Assembly: GCA_000310025.1 (NCBI GenBank)
Contig: FN649757.1
Coordinates: 695,286 to 759,285, forward strand
Reading direction: 5' to 3'
From: Ectocarpus siliculosus
Lineage: Eukaryota > Sar > Phaeophyceae > Ectocarpales > Ectocarpaceae
Length of the DNA stretch: 64,000 nt
The notes under the pieces are model-generated. The model saw nothing but the letters and a program-made list of their open reading frames with translations, did not search any database and had not been told where the DNA came from. Both the position numbers and the translations under genes were made by a program. This document shows, one piece after another, positions 46,724 through 57,426 of the stretch. Every line of letters starts with the position of its first letter. Position 1 is the first letter of the stretch.

Positions 46724-47938
46724 CCCCCCCCCCACCCCCCGTGGCAATGCTCGAGAGCAACCGAAAATGATTTCCATTTTCTCAGGACTCGGGGGTTAAA
46801 TCACAAAAATCATCACCGCGTGGTTGGGTGGACCCGGGCGCCTGGGCGATAACTTCCTCCCTCGTGGTCTTGTTCGAGACTACCCCAACGATTATGGAAT
46901 GTAACAGTTTTTTTCAGGGTTCCACAGATCAACGAACAACCCAGACGTACGTGCGTTTGTGGACGATATTTGGGATTGTGTATGCAAGGGTTCAATCTAT
47001 ATAGGAGTCCAGCTGTGAACAGACTGTTTTTTAGGTGCTAGAAATGGGCTGCGTGTGTCGTTATTATAGGAGATCCAGTGGGGGGGGGTACCAGGACGTT
47101 TGTTCTGTCATTATTCAGCTTGTAGATATTGTCGTTTTCGTGCCGAGTGAAGTTTGGCTGCAATGTACTTATTTGAACACGCTGGCCTGTATATATGGAA
47201 GAAGTTATTGTTGACAGTTGTCGTTGAATTTATTCGAGTTCGGATTGAGGCTACACTAAAGCGTTTCGCTCGTGCACGTCGGCAATGCTTGGTCAAATAA
47301 GCCCCTGTTTCTGGGCGCCCCCCCTGCGGGAAGTATCCGGGGCATATCTTGTATATACAAAGTACGTATCGCAATCGTGTCTGTCTTTCTTTTTGCTTCG
47401 CTAGTGGACACCTGCTATAATTGTATACGCGATTGATTGGCGTTGGTCGGGTGTGCCCTACAGTATCTCATGCCTATCCCGCCGTTTGTGAGGCGGTGGT
47501 AGTCTCCGTTTTTTTATGCTACAGGCTTCATGATTTTCCTTGGGCTATGTGTGCCGTGTGGAGTTCATGACAGGCCCCAACCTCTCGTGACAGGGGGGGG
47601 GGGGGGGGAGGTAGGAAAGACACCGGAGGTAGCTGCTTGCATGCTAAGGTTGCTCGCAGGTTCGGTGCTGCTGCTGTTAAAAAAATTGTGCGTGAAGCCC
47701 GCCCCGATGGTAAATCTCCGACATAGAAGTCTGGCAGGCTCATTGCAGTTTTGCACGCTGGCCCTCTCCTATGATATCTTTTTGTGAGAACGTAAAACGA
47801 GGCGTTGTGTGGTGCGTAGCGTTCGAGCTGTTGCTAGTGTAGACGAGAGTGTGACTGGTGTGGGTCGGTGTTTTGGGTTCAAAGATTAGTGTCGCGGGGC
47901 GTACGTACTTACTTTGTGGATTGGATTTTTGTCTTTTT

Positions 47939-48048
47939 TCCCAATCCCCGACACCGACCGGTGAATTGTAGAGTACTAAGAAAGGTCGCCCACCAATCCC
48001 CAACACCGACCGGTGAATTTTAAAGAACTAAGAAAGGTCATCGACCAA
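47939..48048. repeat. Direct duplication of about 54 bp
   Basis: CAATCCCCGACACCGACCGG, TGAATTGTAGAGTACTAAG and AAAGGTCGCCCA are repeated in tandem, the second copy with TTTTAAAGAACTAAG. Confidence 0.9.
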
Positions 48049-48385
48049 CAATTGACCCTCACGGACAAACGTTGGAGTCGATCAAAAGTAGCATTCGCTT
48101 GCGATCCATCGTTTACTACTATTTGGTCGCTTGTTTAGTCCGCTTGTACTGTCCCGCTTAGCTTTTTTGTTGGCAATGAAAGCAAGAAATCATGAACGTT
48201 GTTCGTCAACAGACTGCTTGCATGTAGTCTTGCAACGTTCCAAAACAACGTCAGCCAATATAATTAACCCCCAAAGACGCTCTTCGAGGGAATTGATGGA
48301 CGTGTTCAACCACAACCAATGCCATTTCTATTGGCTTGCGGACCCTTCGGTTCCATTTTATTTTCGTATACCTTTTTTGGGTAAG

Positions 48386-48527
48386 TTAGCCTGTGACCAC
48401 GGGAATCGACCCCGTCAAGTGTCAGACTAGTACGAACAGAAGAAAGTACTGGGCAGGGAGAACGGAACGGTTATTAATGTGAAGACAACAACAACAACAA
48501 CAACAAACAACAACAACAACAACAACG
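48386..48527 (+). mobile_element. SINE-like dispersed repeat, copy B with (CAA)n tail
   Basis: Begins GCCTGTGACCACGGGAA, continues with AAGTACTGGGCAGGGAGAAC, GGAACGGTTATTAATGTGAA and GACAACAACAACAAC, and ends in about 12 CAA units. Matches copies at 30714, 50473 (minus) and 57288. Confidence 0.75.
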
Positions 48528-48985
48528 TACTATATAGTACTTCGGAAGTAGTAGTATTTTGGGTGCGTTGTCGTGCCACAAAACCTACATAGAAATATAT
48601 TGGCATTGACCTCTCCAGCAACCCAATACCAGCACTCTTCCGTTGGTTGAAAAAGAGAATCGACGTACATACTGTACCATTCGACTACAAGGAGCTTTTG
48701 CTCTCCTCCTTTTTGCATCCACGCACAGCACATCACATCTGCCTGCCGCGCATGTTCGTATTGTTACGAGAAATGAATCGACAACATACATACGTACACT
48801 ACCACGACTTTGCACAACTTTACCCGCAGCGTCATTGGTCCAACTTGTTGGGGGGTTACATTCACGGCATGTATTTATCCCCCCATCCAATAATGATGGT
48901 ATTGATAGGATTGAGGCATCGTCTTGGGGCAAGCGGAAAAAAAGTATTTTCTTCAAAAACTGAGATTCCGTACAGAGCTCAGCGA

Positions 48986-49058
48986 ACCGGAGTAGCTCAG
49001 TCGGTAGAGCGCAAGACTTTTAATCTTGTGGTCGAGGGTTCGAGCCCCTCCTTCGGTG
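48986..49058 (+). tRNA. tRNA-Lys (anticodon TTT)
   Basis: 73-nt cloverleaf. The acceptor ACCGGAG pairs with CTTCGGT, with discriminator G. The D arm is GCTCAGTCGGTAGAGC. The anticodon loop is CTTTTAA, anticodon TTT. The T arm is GAGGGTTCGAGCCCCTC. No intron, no CCA. It differs from the CTT tRNA at 39003-39075 only in the first acceptor base and the anticodon base, so the two derive from a recent duplication. Confidence 0.97.
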
Positions 49059-49066
49059 TAACCTTC

Positions 49067-49072
49067 TTTTTT
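49067..49072 (+). terminator. Pol III terminator of tRNA-Lys(TTT)
   Basis: Six T beginning nine bases after the tRNA, the standard Pol III stop. Confidence 0.8.
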
Positions 49073-49398
49073 GGTAACATTTTTTTTTCACAGGGAGGCA
49101 GCTCAGACAGTCGTAAGCAGTTTGAAAATCGCATCATATTACGCATATATATGAACGCGTGTCCCACGGCGATAGGTGGCACCACATAGGTCCAAGGCGG
49201 GTGATGCGTATATGTGACCTCCTTCCCACTTTTTTTGCGGGCCAACACCCCGTAGACACTCAAACACCCCTCGAACCAGATTGTTCCTGGATCCCAGAAC
49301 CGAGGATCATATCCTTTGAAACGGCGAGAAAAAGAGCAAACGACGGATCGCGATCGATATCGTCTTGTTCCAAGGAGCGACACTCATACTACCTGGCC

Positions 49399-52300
49399 AT
49401 GGACTCCATCACGGGAGAGTTTTCAGACGAAAGCTCGTCACGAGCTTCCTCTGCTAGTAGGAGAGGGACTACGCGCGAGCTGGCTCTATGTAGTACGGCC
49501 ACGACCAGGAGGTGAGGACCATGCTTGCTTCTCGTCCTGTTTTTTTGTTACATCGGGCCGAGCCGTTAGGAACCATCCATCCATGTGTGAATCCTACACA
49601 TCTACGTACGCACGTTGTTGCGCCACGTGAGTGGCCGTTGAGAGCAGACTCTGGAGGTGTGTCTAGTATGTACGATTGTGCGGATTGTGAGATCCGTAGT
49701 GTTTGTTGCGGGTGTGCTGTTTACTCGGGAGAGAGAAAGAGAGAAACACAAACAGCAGCAAGCAGCAAGCAGCAGGAAGACTGATTAATTGCGCCGCATT
49801 CGCGAGGTCGCGTGTGTCCGGTGGATCGGGGCTGGCAGGGGACATGCATGGCCGCAAAATCGCCTTGGTTCGGGGTTGAGGGAAGGCCATATGTATCGGG
49901 GATGCCCTTGCTATGTTGCTTTTCCTTACTCAAGCGGTGCATCGTCATCGCTGACGCCGCGAAGCTGAAACAAAACCTCGACACTGATCACGCATCACGC
50001 ACGAACGCGCATTTATTTGTGCACATACATCTGCATGATCCTACCATCCTACCCATGGTTGCATGCTGATCAACTACACACCGCTGATGCTGCTGTAGCA
50101 TGCGGCACTTTTTCTACGTTGGTGATGGCCCTGACGTTTTGTTGTACTCGCGTCGCGCTTACATGGGCGCCAATTCTTTGGCATTGACAGGAGAAACGAG
50201 TCGGACGACGACTATCTCTCTCGCGTGACGCACCTTCGCCTCCAAAACAAGGGCATCTCCAGCCTCGACAACCCGGATGTCTTTGACGCGTGTCATTCTC
50301 TCAAGGTATTGCCGCCAAAGCTTATGAGGGTGCCAAGAGGGGATTCCCGCGCTTGTCGCCTGGGTCACGAAAATAACAGATGGATCCACTGCATGTATAT
50401 ATATATGTGCAGCAACACTGCATATATATTTTTTTTTTGTAGGTTCATCTTTGCAACAAATATTTGAGTCAGCCTAGCTATGTTGTTGTTGTTGTCTTGA
50501 CATTAAAAGTCGTTCCGGTCTCCGCTCAGTACCTTCTAATGTCCGTACTGGTCCAACTGGCGCGGACGCCTTCCGTGGTCACAAGCCTATGTGCGACGTG
50601 TATATTCTACATACATAGACGTCGTGTATATTCTAATGTATATATTTTTTCACGGCAGGTCCTGTACCTGTACGACAACTGCGTGGAATCTCTCAAGGGC
50701 TTGGAAAAGCTTCAGCGAATCGAGCAACTCTTCGCGGACAACAACGTGCTCACCACTATTCAGGGCACCCTGTCGTGCAGACGACTACAAAAATTGTGAG
50801 CGTTTTCATGTACACCAGTAGCTCAAAGATTATGATTCGAACGCCTCGCCCGCCTGAAGTTCGGTTGCAGCACCGCACGAAGGAAACAGCCGCACGAAGG
50901 AAATGATTCTGCCTGCCTCGAGTCAGAACCAGACGTCGGAAGCTTTCTCGCCGCAACTCGATTTCTCCAGATAAAACATGATGGGTCTAGCACGTACAAC
51001 CCCCCCCCCGCCACAACTGTTAATTCCCCAGAGGAACTGCAAGACGATAAAAAAAAAAAGTCCTCGAAAATGTACTCAATGTGTGGCCTTGAACCGGATC
51101 CTGCCAGGCACTTGAGCGGGAACTCTATCTCGAATCTGTGCGGACTGGAGACCGCTAATTGCTTGGAAGAGCTGCACGTGGCAAGACAGCGACTCCAGAG
51201 AGGGCAGTGCTTCACCATCGACCAAGCATCCATAGACGGGATCAAGGTGATCTATCTACCCTGTCTCTTTCTATGTCGTTTGTGTGCTTGGTGTGGAGGG
51301 TGTAGCACACCGTACACAATGTAGAACAGAGTGTTGAGAAGCACGATGACCACTACACCACAACACCACAAGTCAGCGCTGACTTGTCGTGTAGTGGTCA
51401 TCGTGCTTCTCAACAAAAGTTCACGGGCATTAACCTTTGTTGAGAAGCACGATGACCACTAGACCAGTACACTGTAGTCAGCGCTTACTAGTGGTCTAGT
51501 GGTAATCGTGCTTCTCAGCACAAAGCTGTCGCCTTACGCGTCGAGGACAGACTATACCTTAGACTACATAGGCGCCACGACAAGAAGAGCACCTTAAAGG
51601 CCAGCAGCGCAGGGAGAACCGTGGAGAAAAAATACTCCAGTGTTTGCAGAGTTTGTCTACATACCTCCGTTTCGAACCCGTGTGGGACGTCAAACATCCC
51701 GAAAGCCGAGATGGAAGGAAGCAAGACAAGCTTTCGCGACTGAACGAGCATTGACGGTTGAATGATTCCATCGCCGGCGCTCAATCGGTTCAGCAAATAC
51801 ACGGATTAAAGATTCAGGACTACTGAAGACCATAATACCAACCATCAATGAATGGGCGTCATCTTTGTAGTCAAAGGACGGTTCCTATCTACTACTTACC
51901 TCCGTACTGACCCTGATGTATTCCCTGCCTCTGACCAAACGCTCGTGGTCCTTGGTTCTAGGACTCGTTAGTTTTGCTAGATGCTTCGGGCAACGGCATG
52001 GGTGGTACAGAAATCGAAGGCATCCTTCATCTCTACCGGCTCGAGACGCTCAATTTGGCGGAGAACGATATCCAGGAAATGGCACAGGCACGTCCCAGCG
52101 CAAAAGGACGGAATACAAATGATCCGTTGTACTACTGTAGGCATAACAGTTTAGGGAAGTATATTTTTTCGCTTTTAATGGAAGTCCGCTCTGTCGTTTC
52201 GGGTCTTGTGAGGATTCAAACCGCGGGCCATCCATGCACGATGTTCCTGCCCATTCATTGAGCCACTACTGTGGCTGCCGGGAATGTGCGATCGACCATT

Positions 52301-53596
52301 CCAACGGCATGTGGATCATCCTCTTAACACGTACTTCCAAGTACCTTGCCAGGACACCTCCGGCAGGAATTGTCGTGTGTATCCAATGGTGCGATAGATG
52401 AACTCAGGCGTTCGTACTCGAACTTCACATTCGTACCATAAAGTTGTGACATTCCCACGTGGCGCACAGTAGGTGGTTGATCTGGTGAGCAGCCTGGAGG
52501 CGCTGAGGGACCTAGACCTCAGAGGCAACATCGTCAGTCGCATGGCCAAGTACTTCGAGAGAGCCGTCACGAGGTGAAGATTGACGGACGGAGCATTTCT
52601 CATGCACGGCTGCTTTGTCGCCAAGTCAAGTACAACCTGTACTGTTGTTCCTCTGCCAGGCGTACTCCTCCTGCGAGTGGAACACCCGCTGCCTGAGGCA
52701 ACAGTCTTCAAGAAGCACATACATAGTCTAGTCCATGGCCGACCATTTATTGTTGGTAGGAACCGCTCGCACGTATGTTGTCCTCCACGATGACAACACA
52801 CTCCACCAGCCACGCTTGTAATCCAATTTCGGGGCACACAAGCGCGGGGATACGCGAACAATACTGTCTGATCAATCGATGCGCTGACCCTTGCAACCGG
52901 GATCTCTGCCAACGCATGCACGCCCATCAAGGTGTGGAGACCTCTTGGCGACCCTAGACGGCAAACCGGTGCATGCGCAACACCGCTCGATGCTGCAACG
53001 GCTAGACCGCCACAAGCGTTCGGAGGCTAGGAAGTCCGCCGCTAAAACCCTCGCCCGCTCCAACACCCACGCGCCCATTGCAGAACCCGGGTGGGTGAAG
53101 TGTATAGTACAAGAAGTGTGGTAACTCTAGGCGCAACGCACTACTATTCGTTCTCCGACTATTGGTGCCGGTAGATGTACACACCTACACTAGTCTACAA
53201 GTCCATGGCGGACATGACAGGCTCGTGCGACACGTTGCATTCACATCAAGGACACATTCATTCGTTCACACCCTTCGCCTGTAAAGCATGATAGTTAGTG
53301 CATTGGGTATACCTCACGCTCATGGTTCTCATCGTGTAGCACACGATATGCGTCTCTTTCCTGCTAACAGGGCCCAACGCGAAGACTCAGCGAGGCTCCA
53401 CGACGGGGACTTCTCCAAGGGCCACAGCCACAGCGAGCATCAAGACCCGGCAAAAAAATCTTCGATGCTGGACCTAAACCCTTCCTTGCGCACAACGCGC
53501 GCGGGGGTGCGCTTTGCCAGCAGCGTAGGCACTTCCAGTAGTACCAGTCAAGATGATCGCGACAAGCCGTTAATTTCTTGGGCGAGCTCGCGGTAA
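49399..53596 (+). CDS. Leucine-rich repeat protein, PPP1R42 (LRRC67)-like
   Basis: Model: 49399-49511, 50191-50305, 50659-50795, 51108-51246, 51962-52087, 52473-52573, 52932-53090, 53371-53596. The total is 1116 nt and 371 aa, with every junction in phase. After a Ser/Arg-rich start, LRRs of the SDS22 type follow: VTHLRLQNKGISSLDN, LKVLYLYDNCVESLKGLEKL, IEQLFADNNVLTTIQG, HLSGNSISNLCGLE, then CLEELHVARQRLQRGQ, LVLLDASGNGMGGTEI, LYRLETLNLAENDIQEMA and LEALRDLDLRGNIVS, and an LRR-cap-like ATLDGKPV. The order, especially LEELHVxxQRL after the fourth repeat, matches PPP1R42, a PP1- and tubulin-associated protein of centrosomes and basal bodies in animals. A flagellar role in zoids is inference. 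The C-terminal 75 residues are disordered. Intron 5 (donor CACAG then GCACGT) is GC-AG; phase 0 on both sides supports it. Confidence 0.87.
50473..50592 (-). mobile_element. SINE-like dispersed repeat, copy C
   Basis: On the minus strand: AGGCTTGTGACCACGGAAGG, CGTCCGCGCCAGTTGGAC, ACGGACATTAGAAGGTACTG, AGCGGAGACCGGAACG, then AAGACAACAACAACAA. It is the best-preserved match to copy D. It lies in intron 2 of the PPP1R42-like gene. Confidence 0.8.
51334..51517. mobile_element. Two tandem foldback elements with tRNA-like A-box arms
   Basis: Two near-perfect palindromes of about 78 bp (51334-51412 and 51440-51517) each start TTGAGAAGCACGATGACCAC or a variant and end in its complement. Both turn around AGTCAGCGCT. 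On the arm read as plus, TGGTCTAGTGG fits the tRNA A-box consensus, with ATCGTGCTTCTCA following. A third solo arm lies at 13020. They are located in intron 4 of the PPP1R42-like gene. The palindromes are seen; the tRNA origin is inference. Confidence 0.75.
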
Positions 53597-54943
53597 ACGG
53601 CCCTCAAAAGCTTGTCCATGGGAGGATTTTCCGATGCTTGCTTCTTGAGCTTCGCGCTGGGTCGGTTTCGAGAGCACTTTACGATCAGAACCGGCCGCTC
53701 AGTGCTTGGGCGACTTCGGCGTACAGTATTGTAGTGTCTCTTGGAAGTAAGAGTGCGGCCATCAAAGGCTTGGGAATGGGGGGGGGAACAGAAGCGATGT
53801 TTGTGGATTTCGCGTCGGTTATATGCCTAGAGAGACGTTATCGTTTGTTTCATTGCTTCTCAGTTGTCACCTTATCTTACAGGGACTAGCCTACAGTCCA
53901 CCACCACCGCGTGGGGGAAGAAGTCAGAAAAAAATGGCTTCCAAGCATGACTGCGAGAGTGCATTCTCCGTAGTCACCTACATAGGTTCACGTATGTAGC
54001 TGGTTGGCGGCGCTATTCTTGTTTTTGACTGTCCTGTCAGCCTCGACAAAGAAAAGATCCTCGGTAGACCAAAGCCCGTAGAATTCTTCAGCATAGCTCG
54101 TGGGGGGATGGAGGACGAACAAGGTTCTTGAACCTCATGACGTACACGGCGCAACAAATGCTTGTCTCTCCTCGACACTTTTTGTTGTTTTTTTGGAGCT
54201 AGCTTAGCTCTCTTTTGCTGGGCTCGGTGGGATGAGGTGGTCTCTCGGCTTGGAGAACACCTCTCTCTGTCATGTACGGACGACAACGTCGGGGTTCGAA
54301 TCTACGCGCGTCATCAAAACGATGACCGAAACATCAGCCGCACGAAAGCGTGCCAAACCCGTTTCAGGCGAAATAGGCCATCGGAAGCACTTGCGGATAG
54401 ATAGGTGGCCGCACTTTCCTGGCCTGAGGGCATCACTACCGCGCTCAGCCGTAGCGAGCAAGCTTCACCCACGACTGCAAGTTTTCGTGTCCACGCTGCA
54501 CATTCGCAAAGCACAAGATAGCACCCTAACTTGGCGGTTGCGTTAACCCCAACAAGCTGCATCATGTCTTCTTTCTCTTGGCCGCAAGGCAGCCAGACAG
54601 ACATCCTCAAGCGGGGGAGCTTCTACCCCGCACTGCTGTATGTACCCTGTAGTGTACCCTGGCCCGCAGTATCGTCAGAGGGAAGACGCCGCAGAACTAC
54701 AGTATCACACAATAAAGTATCGTATACCAGGCGTTGGTTGTGTCATACGTGCTCTCAATCTCAATCTCGCAAAGCGTGACCACTTTTCGGCTTTACAGTA
54801 GCAATCTCCGCAATCTCCGCTCCACGTCTTCACCAGGCACAACGAACTATAGGCCGACAGACAGAGCAGCGATGGTTGCACGCTGCGACATGATCTCCTA
54901 CTGCATATAGCTCGCCCCAAACACACCAGCGGGTCTTAACGGT
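53597..54943. other. Convergent spacer (3' ends of PPP1R42-like and rubredoxin-like genes)
   Basis: Tail-to-tail spacer of 1.3 kb with no convincing coding sequence. The word CCAGGCGTTGGTTGTG (about 54728) recurs at about 35461 next to the element fragment there. Confidence 0.5.
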
Positions 54944-56604
54944 CTACATGTCAAGGAGGTCATCATCATCATCATCAGCGCCATCCGCTTCTTCTGCAGT
55001 AGGATTTTTTCCGGAACTTTCTGGCGGTGCCTGCTCGGGAGGGCCGGATGCTGGCGCTGTTGGTGCTGGTGCCGCCGCCGCCTTGGTCGCCTGCCCGTAC
55101 GTACGTGAGAGAAAGCCGACGAAAGAATTCGGTAGCGTTTTGTTAGACACCAGGGAGGGAGGGCACTCGATATCATGCTCCTGGGCGGTGTTGTTGGACA
55201 GAATCATGCGCAGTGTGATTAATTGTATACCTAATGCGGTGATGGCGGCTGGACATGGACACAAGCAAGACCCAAAGACCACGTGCACGACGCGTCGCGC
55301 ATGAGCAAACACAGACTGACTCTCCTCGTGTTGATAAATCACGTCGGTGTGCTAGCTCTGGTAGCATCTTAGCCTTCTATATCCTACCCTACATCGACGC
55401 CAAAGACCAGTGTGACCGTCCATACATGTAGCGGGCAAGCGGAGAGCTGAGAGGTCGTGCTTATGACGTACGGCCGAAGGACATGCTAGCTACCATCAAA
55501 CAGCTGAAAGTGTCAGTGCAAACGTACAGCAGGATTGTACGAAATAGTAGTCTCGGGTAATGAGTGGCCCATACCGTAACACGCCTTTGGTTGCTATGCT
55601 ATGCTACACCGTCGTGTGTTCCGCAGATAGATGGCCTTGGTCCACAAGAAAGTGCCGAAGACAGCAGAGGGGTGCGGCAAAGACAACACGACACACGAAC
55701 TGGCGCAGAGGGTCAACCACTAATCCATTGCCGGCAGCACGTTCTTCTTCTGTATGCGACACTTGTGGTTTTCAGACAGCAGCTAATAGCTGGTTTCTAA
55801 CAAAGCGTGTAAGCTTGTTCGCCTCTCCACGATCAGTACCGTACCGTGTGCAACACGAGAAAAACACACCGCCCGGGGATGATAACATGTTGGCTTCGAA
55901 ACAAATGCTATCGGATGTGTTGCTGTGCGGAGATGTGGTATGTATGTGATCTCGCCCTACAACTTGATCTGAAGAGTATTTTTATACATTGTGGGCTCAT
56001 GTCGACCCGGCAAAATGCTACCCCCGGTTGTGGGGCACAGCAGTATGGATGGGGTGAGTGCTATCTATTGTGGGGCGTGTTGCCTTGTGTCGTACAATTT
56101 GCGGCAGTCTTCAAGAAGAGCACCGGGCGGCACCCCCCCCCCCCCCTCACCTCCGCCGTTGAAACTGTCGACGGTGCCCCCGCTGTCGCAGAAGCAACGA
56201 CTTCCCCCTCGCTGCTCCCATCGTCAGCATCCTCACTACCCCCCCCCTCCCCATCTGCCTTTCCCGGTCCAGCCACGTTCGCCGCCATCTTTTCAAGGCG
56301 CTGGAAAACACGAAACAAACACGGGGGAGTATATATTACACAAGACAATAAAGGGAGGTATGGGGTATTGTATGCATGCGAAGAATACAGAGCGTTGCGT
56401 GTAAGAAAAACCAGGTATGCCGGAAATCACTCGAGAGGATTCGTGGCTCAGCTGTGCGCAAAGGGAGAATCGCCGCTGCCTGGAGAAAATAGCACAATCA
56501 TAAAAGCACCTTGATACTTGAGCCACACAAAAAATACAGCCTGCCCAGCACGCGCACAACAAGTCGCACCTACCTCTCATCAACCTCAACCAAGATAAAA
56601 ACAA

Positions 56605-56647
<43 letters not shown>

Positions 56648-57392
56648 GACTGCAACCGAATCAAGATGGGAACGACAAATCACAACAGCAACAGCGACAA
56701 CAATATTGCATGCGGCATACGTACTGCACCTTCTGGTTGTGTGGGTCGTTCTTATCGTTGGCATCGAAGAAGGACGATCGTGGCGCGTCACACTCGGGGC
56801 ACTTGAAATCTTCCACTTCGTCGAAGAACACCTCGTGCCGACCTAAAACCACAATAGGCAGCAACACCCAACAGACATAAATAGACACGTTGGGTACAAG
56901 AAACACTACACAACAATAGGCACATTAGACTACGACTGCGATAGAAATAGACCCATGACACATTACAAGAAACAGATTATAGACAACAGAAATTAGACAC
57001 ACACTAGAAAAAGACACCGGAAACATTAAACAATACCAGCAGACACAATAGTCCAGAAACATTAGAGACACACTAGACACAGGTGCGCACACAGAGAGCG
57101 TGCGTATCCGACACCAAACGAGTTACACAAGCGTCGAACAGACATCAAGCCCGCTCTACGCCCGCCAACACATCGCCCAATGGTCAACATCTAGCACCGG
57201 GCAACAAGCTAGCGGTAGTCCGGGTGCACGATGTAAGGTCGGCAAATTCCTGCGGCACTGGTTGTACCCCCCCTTTGGTGGGGCAGTTAGCTTGTGACCA
57301 CGGAAGGTGTCTGCGTCAGTTGGACTGTTATACATAGTACAGACATCGGAAGGTACTGAGCGGAGACCAGAACGGTTGTTAATATGATGAAG

Positions 57393-57426
<34 letters not shown>

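Larger units (their letters stand above)
46724..48985. other. Spacer without recognisable genes
   Basis: Expected 3' UTR of the ankyrin-like gene, a poly-G tract at about 47587, a 52-bp duplication and a SINE-like repeat. No open frame here carries a domain. Confidence 0.5.
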
